In this document: piece after piece, positions 1-5,850 of the stretch
Layout of the letters: each line of letters begins with the position of its first letter
Numbering within the stretch: position 1 is the first letter of the stretch
Position numbers and translations under genes: made by a program
From: an uncultured Dietzia sp.
Lineage (GTDB): Bacteria > Actinomycetota > Actinomycetes > Mycobacteriales > Mycobacteriaceae
Length of the DNA stretch: 9,596 nt
Direction: 5' to 3'
Assembly: GCA_946570335.1 (NCBI GenBank)
Contig: CAMNYG010000033.1
Location: 1 to 9,596, forward strand
Notes under the pieces: model-generated
What the model was told of the DNA's origin: nothing
The model's input: the letters and a program-made list of their open reading frames with translations, nothing else
Database searches by the model: none

Positions 1-534
1 GACCCGCCGCATGCCCTTCCCGCCGCCGCCGGCGGACGGCTTGACGAGCACCGGGTAGCCGGCCTCCGCCGCGCCGGCGATCAGCTCGTCGTCGGTCAGT
101 CCCGGCCGGGAGATACCGGGCACGGTGGGCACGTCGCGGGCGGTCACCGCCGCCTTGGCGGTGATCTTGTCGCCCATCGTCTCGATCGCCGAGGCCGGCG
201 GTCCCACGAAGATCAGTCCCGCCTCCTCCAGCGCGCGGGCGAACTTCGCGTTCTCCGACAAGAAGCCGTAGCCGGGGTGCACGGCCTGCGCACCGGTCTG
301 ACGGCAGGCCTCGATGACCTTGTCGATGTCGAGGTAGGACTGCGATGCCTGGGCCGGGCCCAGCCGGACCGCGGCGTCCGCCATGCGCACGTGCAGCGCG
401 TCGGCGTCGGCGTCGGAGTAGACGGCGACCGAGCGGATACCCGCGGCGCGGAGTGAGCGGATCACGCGGCACGCGATCTCACCACGATTGGCCACCAGGA
501 CGGTGTGGAACTTCTGAGGCCGTTCTTCTGACAT
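1..534 (-). CDS. accA1: Acyl-CoA carboxylase alpha subunit, biotin carboxylase N-terminus (partial at window edge)
   Basis: The first 178 residues of a biotin carboxylase subunit are visible; the reading frame runs off the left edge. This half-reaction carboxylates biotin using ATP and bicarbonate, and the partner beta subunit then transfers the carboxyl group to an acyl-CoA. Visible family marks are [15 protein letters not shown] (residues 13-27), [10 protein letters not shown] (86-95), the MGDK segment (120-123) and the ATP-grasp glycine loop after [12 protein letters not shown] (164-175). The ATG at 532-534 lies 8 nt after the stop of the upstream beta-subunit gene, with an AGGA ribosome site about 11 nt before it, so the two are co-transcribed and probably translationally coupled. 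The neighbour makes this most likely the methylcrotonyl-CoA carboxylase alpha chain of leucine breakdown (mycobacterial accA1 order). The missing C-terminus, including the biotinyl lysine domain, cannot be checked. A propionyl- or geranyl-CoA role is not excluded by this fragment alone. Confidence 0.93.
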   Translation of the reverse strand, partial: MSEERPQKFHTVLVANRGEIACRVIRSLRAAGIRSVAVYSDADADALHVRMADAAVRLGPAQASQSYLDIDKVIEACRQTGAQAVHPGYGFLSENAKFARALEEAGLIFVGPPASAIETMGDKITAKAAVTARDVPTVPGISRPGLTDDELIAGAAEAGYPVLVKPSAGGGGKGMRRV

Positions 535-542
535 TGGTCTGC

Positions 543-2117
543 TCACATCCTGAAGACGCCGTTGTTGACCGGCTCGAGGGGGGCGTTGGCGGCCGCGGCG
601 AGCGCCAGGCCGAGGACGGTGCGGGTGTCGGCGGGGTCGATGATCCCGTCGTCCCAGAGGCGGGCCGTGGAGTAGTACGCGGTGGACTGCTCGGAGAACT
701 GCTCGCGGATCGGGGCGGTGAACTCGGCCTGCTGCTCGTCGGTCCACTCCCCTCCGGCCTTGGTGACCTGCGCCGCCCGCACCGAGGCCAGCGTGTCGGC
801 CGCCTGAGGGCCGCCCATCACGGCGATCTTCGCGCCCGGCCACATCCACAGGAAGCGCGGCGAGTAGGCACGGCCGCACATCGAGTAGTTGCCGGCACCG
901 AACGAACCGCCCACGACGACCGTGAACTTGGGCACCCGGGCGCACGCCACGGCGGTGACCATCTTGGCGCCGTTCTTGGCGATCCCGCCCGCCTCGTACT
1001 GGCGACCCACCATGAAACCGGTGATGTTCTGCAGGAAGACCAACGGGATCTTGCGGCGGTCGCACAGCTCGATGAAATGCGCTCCCTTGAGGGCGGACTC
1101 GGAGAAGATCACGCCGTTGTTGCCGATGATGCCCACCGGGTGCCCGTGGATCCGGGCGAACGCGGTGACCATCGAGGTGCCGTAGTTCTCCTTGAACTCG
1201 GTGTACTCGCCGCCGTCGACGATCGTGCCGATGATGTCGCGTACGTCGTAGGGGGTGCGCGAGTCGGTCGGGACGAGGTCGTAGAGGTCCGTCTGCGGTC
1301 GGGCCGGCTCGCGCGGCTCGAGGACGTCCCAGTCCGGGGCGGGCGCGGGCGGGCACGTGGCGACGATCTCCCGGACTTTCATGAGCGCGTCGTAGTCGTC
1401 GTCGGCCAGGTGGTCCACCACGCCGGACGTCTTGGCGTGCAGGTCGCCGCCACCCAGCTCCTCGGCGGTGACCTCCTCGCCGGTGGCGGCCTTCACCAGC
1501 GGCGGGCCGGCCAGGAAGATCGTGCCCTGGTTACGCACGATCACGGCCTCGTCGCTCATCGCCGGCACGTACGCGCCCCCGGCGGTGCACGAGCCCATGA
1601 CCGCCGCGATCTGCGGGATGCCCTTGGCGGACATGGTGGCCTGGTTGTAGAAGATCCGGCCGAAGTGGTCACGGTCCGGGAAGACCTCGTCCTGCTGGAG
1701 CAGCATCGCGCCGCCCGAGTCGACGAGGTAGATGCAGGGCAGGTTGTTGGCCAGCGCCACCTCCTGGCCGCGCAGGTGCTTCTTGACCGTCATGGGGTAG
1801 TAGGTGCCGCCGGAGACCGTCGCGTCGTTGGCGATGATCAGGCACTCGCGGCCGGAGACCCGCCCGATACCCGAGACGACGCCGGCTGCCGGGGCCTTGC
1901 CGCCGTACATTCCCTCCGCCGCGAGCGGCGAGAGCTCGAGGAACGGGCTTCCGGGGTCGAGCAGGACGTCGACACGCTGGCGGGCGAGAAGCTTGCCGCG
2001 CTCCAGGTGGCGAGCACGGGCCTTCTCGCCGCCGCCGAGAGCCGCGCGGTCCAGGCGTGCGCGCAGGTCGGCGAGGAGTTCCTCGTGCGCCTGGCGATTG
2101 GTGGTCGCGGAGGTCAT
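543..2117 (-). CDS. accD1: Methylcrotonyl-CoA carboxylase-type beta subunit (carboxyltransferase)
   Basis: A complete 524-residue carboxyltransferase, close to the usual length for this subunit. It moves the carboxyl group from biotin to an acyl-CoA, most likely 3-methylcrotonyl-CoA in cytosolic leucine degradation. The N-terminal half contains [13 protein letters not shown] (102-114), typical of the methylcrotonyl branch, the oxyanion-hole region [16 protein letters not shown] (175-190) and the acyl-CoA pocket segment around [14 protein letters not shown] (204-217). The C-terminal half carries [20 protein letters not shown] (364-383) and [17 protein letters not shown] (402-418), followed by WMWP and VMGG, all as in MccB/AccD1. 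The start is supported by a strong AAAGGGGAG ribosome site 8 nt upstream. It is the first gene of the operon, with accA1 8 nt downstream. A promoter and a perfect palindrome lie directly upstream, suggesting local repression. In M. tuberculosis accD1 and accA1 are also adjacent in this order. Substrate assignment is by motif similarity, not proven. Confidence 0.95.
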   Translation of the reverse strand: MTSATTNRQAHEELLADLRARLDRAALGGGEKARARHLERGKLLARQRVDVLLDPGSPFLELSPLAAEGMYGGKAPAAGVVSGIGRVSGRECLIIANDATVSGGTYYPMTVKKHLRGQEVALANNLPCIYLVDSGGAMLLQQDEVFPDRDHFGRIFYNQATMSAKGIPQIAAVMGSCTAGGAYVPAMSDEAVIVRNQGTIFLAGPPLVKAATGEEVTAEELGGGDLHAKTSGVVDHLADDDYDALMKVREIVATCPPAPAPDWDVLEPREPARPQTDLYDLVPTDSRTPYDVRDIIGTIVDGGEYTEFKENYGTSMVTAFARIHGHPVGIIGNNGVIFSESALKGAHFIELCDRRKIPLVFLQNITGFMVGRQYEAGGIAKNGAKMVTAVACARVPKFTVVVGGSFGAGNYSMCGRAYSPRFLWMWPGAKIAVMGGPQAADTLASVRAAQVTKAGGEWTDEQQAEFTAPIREQFSEQSTAYYSTARLWDDGIIDPADTRTVLGLALAAAANAPLEPVNNGVFRM

Positions 2118-2132
2118 CTGCGCCGCTCCCCT

Positions 2133-2156
2133 TTCAGTTAAGTCGGATTAACTGAA
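2133..2156. promoter_or_regulatory. Perfect 9-6-9 palindromic operator upstream of accD1
   Basis: TTCAGTTAA and TTAACTGAA form a perfect inverted repeat with 9-bp arms and a 6-nt spacer (GTCGGA). It sits 15 bp upstream of the accD1 ATG and covers about +1 to +24 relative to the predicted promoter at 2161-2189. A bound dimer there would block initiation or early elongation. The size and symmetry suit a TetR-family repressor. The mycobacterial branched-chain keto-acid/accD1 region is controlled by a TetR-type regulator (BkaR), but I cannot confirm that this is the same motif. An RNA hairpin role is less likely because the stem is AT-rich. Confidence 0.7.
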
Positions 2157-2160
2157 CTCG

Positions 2161-2189
2161 AACATAGTGTGGCGGGTCACAAATGTCCA
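2161..2189 (-). promoter_or_regulatory. Predicted promoter of the accD1-accA1 operon
   Basis: On the minus strand, TGGACA (2184-2189) and TATGTT (2161-2166) are separated by exactly 17 nt. These match the sigma-70/SigA consensus elements at 5/6 and 4/6 positions. Transcription would start near 2154, inside the adjacent palindrome, giving a leader of about 37 nt with a strong ribosome site. This is the best-formed promoter in the window. The call is from spacing and hexamer match only. Confidence 0.6.
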
Positions 2190-2299
2190 GAGCGGATTCA
2201 CACACCGTGCGGCCCCGGGCGATGTGTGGGCACACGACACCCGCGAGCAGGATCGACGAAGGCCGCGGCCTAGAACGGCCGTCAGGGCAGGTCAGAAGC

Positions 2300-2318
2300 T
2301 TAGGCTTGGCTCACATAG
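2300..2318 (+). promoter_or_regulatory. IdeR/DtxR-type iron box candidate upstream of the DUF1540 gene
   Basis: The 19-mer TTAGGCTTGGCTCACATAG agrees with the actinobacterial iron-box consensus TTAGGTTAGGCTAACCTAA at 14 of 19 positions. The left half site TTAGG is perfect; the right half is degenerate. It lies about 85 bp before the DUF1540 start codon and overlaps a possible -35 element, where iron-loaded IdeR/DtxR would repress. The degenerate right half makes this weaker than the site at 3546-3564. Confidence 0.45.
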
Positions 2319-2332
2319 CACAGCCTTACATT
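2306..2332 (+). promoter_or_regulatory. Possible promoter for the DUF1540 gene
   Basis: TACATT (2327-2332) matches TATAAT at 4/6. TTGGCT (2306-2311) could serve as a -35 element with a short 15-nt spacer, inside the iron-box-like site. An alternative is TTGCAA (2335-2340), 17 nt, TTAACT (2358-2363), which has better spacing but a poorer -10. The sequence does not decide between them. Confidence 0.28.
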
Positions 2333-2402
2333 GGTTGCAAGTCGGCTCGATCGCGCGTTAACTCTGACTCACACACCCGATGCGACGCGAGGAGCGATCG
2401 AC

Positions 2403-2693
2403 ATGGCCACCCTCACCGGAATCAGCACCTGCACCGTCACGGCGTGCTCGTTCAACAGCGAGCAGAACTGCAACGCCGGAGCGATCACCGTGGCAGGCGC
2501 ACCTGACCACGCCGAGTGCGGCACCTTCATCTCCCTGGACGTGCGCGGCGGCCTCCCCACCGCCAGCGCCCACGTTGGCGCCTGCCAGCGGGTCGAGTGC
2601 ACATACAACAAGGATCTGCTCTGCTCGGCGGAGTCGGTGAAGATCGGCTCGGGCGCCGACACCGCGGACTGCCTCACCTACACCCCGGCCTGA
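2403..2693 (+). CDS. Small cysteine-rich protein with two tandem DUF1540 domains
   Basis: A 96-residue protein built from two copies of a cysteine module with identical spacing, C-x4-C-x7-C-x15-C: Cys10, 15, 23, 39 and Cys61, 66, 74, 90. The second half of each copy is followed by an aromatic residue (F42, Y93). This pattern and the short Cys-rich form fit DUF1540, a family of unknown function presumed to bind metal through its cysteines. There is no signal peptide or membrane segment, so it should be cytosolic. The ATG is chosen because GAGGAG (2389-2394) lies 8 nt upstream; an in-frame GTG at 2331 lacks this support. The iron-box-like site at 2300-2318 suggests expression under iron limitation. 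It faces the DUF2470-like gene and shares a terminator with it. A structural zinc or iron-binding role is inference; no enzymatic motif is visible. Confidence 0.88.
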   Translation: MATLTGISTCTVTACSFNSEQNCNAGAITVAGAPDHAECGTFISLDVRGGLPTASAHVGACQRVECTYNKDLLCSAESVKIGSGADTADCLTYTPA

Positions 2694-2752
2694 CAGGCGC
2701 CGTCCGGGTCGGCCCCCACCACCCGGGCCACCCCCAGCCCCTTGAGATCACG

Positions 2753-2790
2753 AAAACCGGCTCCCGACCCATCAGATCGGGAGCCGGTTT
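2753..2790. terminator. Bidirectional intrinsic terminator between convergent genes
   Basis: AAACCGGCTCCCGA (2754-2767) and TCGGGAGCCGGTTT (2777-2790) form a perfect 14-bp stem with a 9-nt loop. The A-run on the left and T-run on the right give a U-tract in either direction. It lies 60 bp after the DUF1540 stop and 53 bp after the stop of the convergent minus-strand gene, so it can end both transcripts. Confidence 0.9.
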
Positions 2791-2843
2791 CGCATGGGAG
2801 AGGCGACGGACGGCGTCACTCTGAAGCGACGACGAGCGCCGCG

Positions 2844-3521
2844 TCAACTGGCGCGAGCGACGTACCGATCCATCTCGCGGACCACGTCCCCCACGCACTC
2901 CGCGCGGGCCATGAACGGCAGATGGACGACGTCGGCGTCGACCCCCAGCGCAGTGATCAGGTGGAGCCCTTCGGGATCCACACCGAGCACATAGGGTGGG
3001 CTCGCCGGATCGCCGGCGCCGGCCAGGACGGCCAGGTCGCCACCGAAGCGGGCCCGGATCTCATCCGCCAGACCGGCGGAGTCACGCGCGAGCGGGTCGG
3101 ACGGCACCGCGTCGAGCAGTCTCGCGTCGACCGTCCCGGCGTGACCGAGACGCTTGACGTCCACATCCCCGAGCTGGATCTCGATCTCCACGATCCAGCC
3201 CTCGCCCTGCCGGGCCGCGCGTGCCACACCGAATGCGTACAGGCTGGCGACGTGGACCTTGGCCTCGACGATCGGCGCGAACTCGTCGATCATCACCACG
3301 ACCTCGACGGATTCACCCGGCGCAACCACGAGTTCAGACCAGGGCGCCGGCGTCCCGGTCACGACGATCGCGCCTTCTCCGATCCAGTGGTGACCCGCCG
3401 AGACCATGACGTCCGAGCGGTTCTTGCTCCCGCGCACGGCGACGGTGGCGATACCGTGGCCATCGAGCAACCGACGCGCCCCCGTGACGACCGGGCCCGT
3501 CTCGCCGCTGCTCACTGCCAT
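2844..3521 (-). CDS. DUF2470 / FMN-binding split-barrel-like protein (HugZ-like), probably iron-regulated
   Basis: A 225-residue protein with no signal peptide or membrane segment. Its plan resembles actinobacterial DUF2470 proteins. An N-terminal split-barrel-like half contains a beta segment VEVVVMIDEFAPI (72-84) followed by KVHVASLYAFGVARAA (88-103). A C-terminal part then ends in the DUF2470-like pattern GVDPEGLHLI (180-189), VVHLPF (198-203) and a final helix, AECVGDVVREMDRYV (207-221). Relatives include HugZ-type heme oxygenases and other iron-responsive proteins. The N-x-D-H motif usual at the start of DUF2470 is not visible here (DSAGLADEIRARFGG, 147-161), so catalysis should not be assumed. 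The start is well supported by GGAGG 7 nt upstream. Two overlapping iron boxes 25-58 bp before the start codon argue for repression by iron-loaded IdeR/DtxR. The family call rests on remembered pattern and could be wrong; the gene itself is secure. Confidence 0.6.
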   Translation of the reverse strand: MAVSSGETGPVVTGARRLLDGHGIATVAVRGSKNRSDVMVSAGHHWIGEGAIVVTGTPAPWSELVVAPGESVEVVVMIDEFAPIVEAKVHVASLYAFGVARAARQGEGWIVEIEIQLGDVDVKRLGHAGTVDARLLDAVPSDPLARDSAGLADEIRARFGGDLAVLAGAGDPASPPYVLGVDPEGLHLITALGVDADVVHLPFMARAECVGDVVREMDRYVARAS

Positions 3522-3545
3522 CGCTCAACCTCCACATCGCGAGAG

Positions 3546-3564
3546 TTAGGCGACCCTCGCCTAA
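3546..3564. promoter_or_regulatory. IdeR/DtxR-type iron box 1 upstream of the DUF2470-like gene
   Basis: TTAGGCGACCCTCGCCTAA has both perfect half sites (TTAGG and CCTAA) at the iron-box spacing and agrees with the consensus at 13 of 19 positions. It is the core of a perfect 9-bp inverted repeat, GTTAGGCGA-CCC-TCGCCTAAC (3545-3565). It lies 25 bp upstream of the minus-strand start codon at 3521, where binding would block transcription of that gene. The amidase in the other direction starts about 100 bp away and is a less likely target. Confidence 0.65.
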
Positions 3565-3579
3565 CTTAGGCCTAGCTAA
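3561..3579. promoter_or_regulatory. Overlapping iron box 2
   Basis: CTAACTTAGGCCTAGCTAA agrees with the iron-box consensus at 13 of 19 positions and shares 4 bp with box 1. Overlapping or closely stacked boxes are known for IdeR/DtxR, which can bind as two dimers. A palindromic TTAGGCCTAG core is also visible. It is weaker than box 1 on symmetry. Confidence 0.45.
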
Positions 3580-3654
3580 TATCGCTGAGTCGAGGAGCAG
3601 TTGTCAATACCCGGGCCGCCCGAGAAAGCCCGACCGCGAGGTGGCGGGCCGCCC

Positions 3655-3660
3655 TACCCT
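3655..3660 (+). promoter_or_regulatory. Likely -10 element of a leaderless amidase transcript
   Basis: TACCCT fits the actinobacterial TAnnnT -10 pattern and is followed by 6 nt and then the ATG at 3667. Transcription would begin at or within a base of the A of the start codon. No convincing ribosome site precedes that ATG, which fits leaderless translation. No clear -35 element is seen near 3632-3637. Confidence 0.45.
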
Positions 3661-3666
3661 GGACGG

Positions 3667-5115
3667 ATGACCCACTCAACTGATATACACGGTCGACTCC
3701 ATGCGTTCAGGGACGATGCCCTCGGCACCGACGACGCGACAGGCCTGGCGGAACGCCTCCGTGCCGGAGACCTGCACCCCGCCGAGGCGATGCAGGCTGC
3801 GCTCGACCGCATCGCGACCGTCGAGCCGACCCTCGGCGCGTTCGCACACACCGACTTCGACAGGGCCCTGGACCGCGCACGCGCCCTCGGTGACCGCCTG
3901 CGGGCCGGCGACGCACTCCCCTCCCTTGCCGGGGTCCCCAGCGCGTTCAAGGACAACATCACCGTGGGCGGGAACCCCACCACCATGGGATCGGACGCGG
4001 TCAACGCCGTCCCGGCGACGACGGACGGCGCCGTCGCCACCGAACTGTCCGCCACCGGGATCATCCCCGTCGGCATGACCAACACCCCGCCGTTCGGCTG
4101 GACCGCCGCGACCGAACGCCAGGGGGGTCGCATGGCACGAAACCCCTGGCACACCAGCCGCACCCCCGGCGGCTCGTCGGGAGGCTCCGCCGCCCTGGTG
4201 GCCTCCGGCGCCCTGCCCATCGCCCACGCCAATGACGGCGGCGGGTCCGTGCGGATCCCCGCCGCGGTCACCGGGCTCGTCGGGTTCAAGCCCAGCCAGG
4301 GCCGCCACTCGCACGAGCGCTACTCGAAGAACATGCCGATCCCGATCGTGTCGCAGTCGGTGGTCACCAGGTCGGTGCGGGACACCGTCACGTTCTGGAC
4401 GGCGTTCGAGGCCGCTCGCCCCCCGGTCACGGTGCCGCCGATCGGTCAGGTCGCGCCAAGTCCGGACCGCCGCCTGCGCATCGGCATGGTCGAGCAGAGC
4501 CCTGCGGGCGGACCGACCGACGCCGCGACACTCTCGGTTCTCCGCTCGGCCGCCCGGCGCCTCGAAGACCTCGGACACCACGTGGATCTCATGGACGCAC
4601 CGGTCCCCGCGACCTTCGAGAGCGACTTCAAGGACTACTGGGGGCTTCTCGCGCTGGCCACGTCCAAGCGGGGCGCCTCCCTTTTCGGCGAGGGATTCGA
4701 CCCCGACGCCCTCGACCCCTTCACCCTGGGCCTCGCCGACAACGCACGAAGGCGGTTCTACCGGCTACCCGTCGCCCTCCTGCGACTGGCCCGCATCCGC
4801 AAGAAGCACGACGAGATGTTCGGGGAGTTCGACCTGATCCTCAACCCGGTGCTCAACCACGAGACGCCCGAGGTCGGTTATCTCGACGCGGATCAGGACT
4901 TCGCCCGACACATGGAGCGGGTCGCGAACTGGGTCACGTTCACCCCGGCCCAGAACATCGCGGGCTCACCGGCCATCTCGATCCCCGCCGGGCAGGCACC
5001 CGACGGGATGCCGATCGGCGTGCAGCTCAGTGCGCGGATCGGCCATGATCGCACCCTGATGGAGATCGCCTCCGAGTACGAGGCCGCCTATCCGTTCGCG
5101 CGGATCTGGGAATGA
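3667..5115 (+). CDS. Amidase-signature family hydrolase
   Basis: A complete 482-residue amidase-signature enzyme, normal length for the family, predicted cytosolic. It hydrolyses an amide bond through a Ser-cisSer-Lys triad. All three residues are visible: Lys95 in SAFKDNI, cis-Ser170 in GGSSGGSAA and nucleophile Ser194 in HANDGGGSVRIPA; the 24-residue gap between the serines is the same as in the best-known members. The HANDGGGS form resembles the 6-aminohexanoate cyclic-dimer hydrolase (NylA)-like branch rather than GatA, and no gatB or gatC lies nearby. The C-terminal segment NIAGSPAISIPAG is typical. The substrate is unknown. The ATG is preferred over an in-frame TTG at 3601 because a -10 element sits 6 nt before it and the TTG lacks a ribosome site. 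It stands alone, divergent from the iron-boxed gene and convergent with the AsnC-type regulator. Confidence 0.92.
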   Translation: MTHSTDIHGRLHAFRDDALGTDDATGLAERLRAGDLHPAEAMQAALDRIATVEPTLGAFAHTDFDRALDRARALGDRLRAGDALPSLAGVPSAFKDNITVGGNPTTMGSDAVNAVPATTDGAVATELSATGIIPVGMTNTPPFGWTAATERQGGRMARNPWHTSRTPGGSSGGSAALVASGALPIAHANDGGGSVRIPAAVTGLVGFKPSQGRHSHERYSKNMPIPIVSQSVVTRSVRDTVTFWTAFEAARPPVTVPPIGQVAPSPDRRLRIGMVEQSPAGGPTDAATLSVLRSAARRLEDLGHHVDLMDAPVPATFESDFKDYWGLLALATSKRGASLFGEGFDPDALDPFTLGLADNARRRFYRLPVALLRLARIRKKHDEMFGEFDLILNPVLNHETPEVGYLDADQDFARHMERVANWVTFTPAQNIAGSPAISIPAGQAPDGMPIGVQLSARIGHDRTLMEIASEYEAAYPFARIWE

Positions 5116-5221
5116 CCCCCCGGCCCCTCGCCCCCTCGCTGAGTCGTTCCGCGCAGCGTTTTCCCAGCAGAGCCAGAGCAGACCGCTGACGCAGCGACTC
5201 CACGCCGACGCGTGCGCCGGT

Positions 5222-5683
5222 TCAGAGCAGCTGATGCACCCGCGGGCCGACGCGCTGCCTCAGGATCACCTCGGTGCGCGTTCGCAGGACTCCGGGCGTG
5301 GAGATGATCGCGCTGAAGACCTCCTCGAGATGCGCGTGGTCGCGCGCGACGACCCGGCAGACGATATCGAACTCACCCGCCACACTCATCACCTCCAGCA
5401 CCTCGCGGACCTGCGCGAGGCCATCACAGGTCTCCTCGAGTCGTGCCTGCGCCATCTGGATGTGGACGAGCGCACCCAGCGGATAGCCGAGTGCAGCGGG
5501 GTCGAGCCGGGGCGCCCAGGTCGCGAGCACACCGCGCGCCTCGAGCTTGTCGAGCCGGGCCTGGGCGGTCCCGCGGGCCACACCGAGTCTCCGGGAGAAC
5601 TCGCGCACGCCGACCCGCGGATCGTCGAGCACGATTCCGAGGAGCCGTCGGTCGGTGTCGTCAAGGTTCGGCGATGAGTCCAT
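5222..5683 (-). CDS. Lrp/AsnC-family transcriptional regulator
   Basis: A 153-residue regulator of standard AsnC length. An N-terminal winged helix-turn-helix spans about residues 7-53 (LDDTDRRLLGIV, then the recognition region FSRRLGVARGTAQARLDKLEARGVL). The C-terminal ligand-sensing (RAM) domain covers about 67-140 and includes VREVLEVMSVAGEFDIVCRV, a typical dimer and effector-binding segment. Such proteins sense amino acids or related keto acids and act on neighbouring genes. The divergent IOR gene is the obvious target, making an aromatic amino acid or its keto acid a reasonable effector guess. The ATG at 5681-5683 gives the usual family N-terminus; an upstream TTG at 5707 would add eight residues and has no ribosome site, but the chosen start also has only a weak one. 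It converges on the amidase across a 106-bp gap where I see only a short stem (5184-5196) and no convincing terminator. Confidence 0.92.
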   Translation of the reverse strand: MDSSPNLDDTDRRLLGIVLDDPRVGVREFSRRLGVARGTAQARLDKLEARGVLATWAPRLDPAALGYPLGALVHIQMAQARLEETCDGLAQVREVLEVMSVAGEFDIVCRVVARDHAHLEEVFSAIISTPGVLRTRTEVILRQRVGPRVHQLL

Positions 5684-5729
5684 GTGCACATGATATTCCA
5701 GCACCAAGTGGACACATAGCCCGGTTTGG

Positions 5730-5744
5730 TCGGTAATTCACCGA
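5730..5744. promoter_or_regulatory. Lrp/AsnC-like 15-bp palindrome between regulator and IOR gene
   Basis: TCGGT-AATTC-ACCGA is an inverted repeat with 5-bp arms and an AT-rich centre, the size and shape typical of Lrp/AsnC sites. It lies 46 bp before the regulator start and 120 bp before the IOR start. On the minus strand it overlaps a possible weak -35 (GTGAAT, 5736-5741) with a -10 TATGTG (5713-5718), which would allow autorepression. Two further short palindromes are nearby, CATGTGCACATG (5681-5692) and GTGTACAC (5750-5757). Assignment is by position and form only. Confidence 0.45.
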
Positions 5745-5781
5745 TCATCGTGTACACAGTGACCGACAATCCACTGGCCGC

Positions 5782-5810
5782 GTGACGCACCTCACTTTCC
5801 GTCCTAGCCT
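5782..5810 (+). promoter_or_regulatory. Predicted promoter of the IOR gene
   Basis: GTGACG (5782-5787) and TAGCCT (5805-5810) are separated by 17 nt and give reasonable SigA-type elements. Transcription would start near 5817, with a leader of about 34 nt before the ATG at 5851. This placement argues against the in-frame GTG at 5782 as the translation start. Confidence 0.5.
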
Positions 5811-5850
5811 GGAGGCGCAGCTCACACATCGACAAGGCCAGGTGTTGATC

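Noticed and set aside
345..2141. Long 598-codon open frame on the plus strand opposite accD1
   Set aside because: It is antisense to a clear carboxyltransferase gene, has low-complexity Arg/Gly/Ala/Val-rich translation and no domain pattern. Such frames arise from strong third-position G/C bias.
2742..3569. 275-codon plus-strand open frame opposite the DUF2470-like gene
   Set aside because: The minus-strand frame has an excellent GGAGG ribosome site, a sensible hydrophobic pattern and upstream iron boxes. The plus-strand translation is His/Asp/Arg-rich and begins inside the terminator.
3601..3666. TTG at 3601 as a longer amidase start
   Set aside because: There is no ribosome site before it, and the added 22 residues (Pro/Gly/Arg-rich) are unlike amidase N-termini. 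A -10 element ends 6 nt before the ATG at 3667.
5116..5221. Possible terminator between the convergent amidase and AsnC-type genes
   Set aside because: Only short stems are visible (CGCTG-ACG-CAGCG at 5184-5196, and GAGTCG/CGACTC arms about 50 bp apart), without a T-tract or a strong stem. This is not enough to call a terminator.
5782..5850. GTG at 5782 as the IOR start
   Set aside because: It coincides with the likely -35 element and has no ribosome site. ATG 5851 has AGGTG at suitable spacing.
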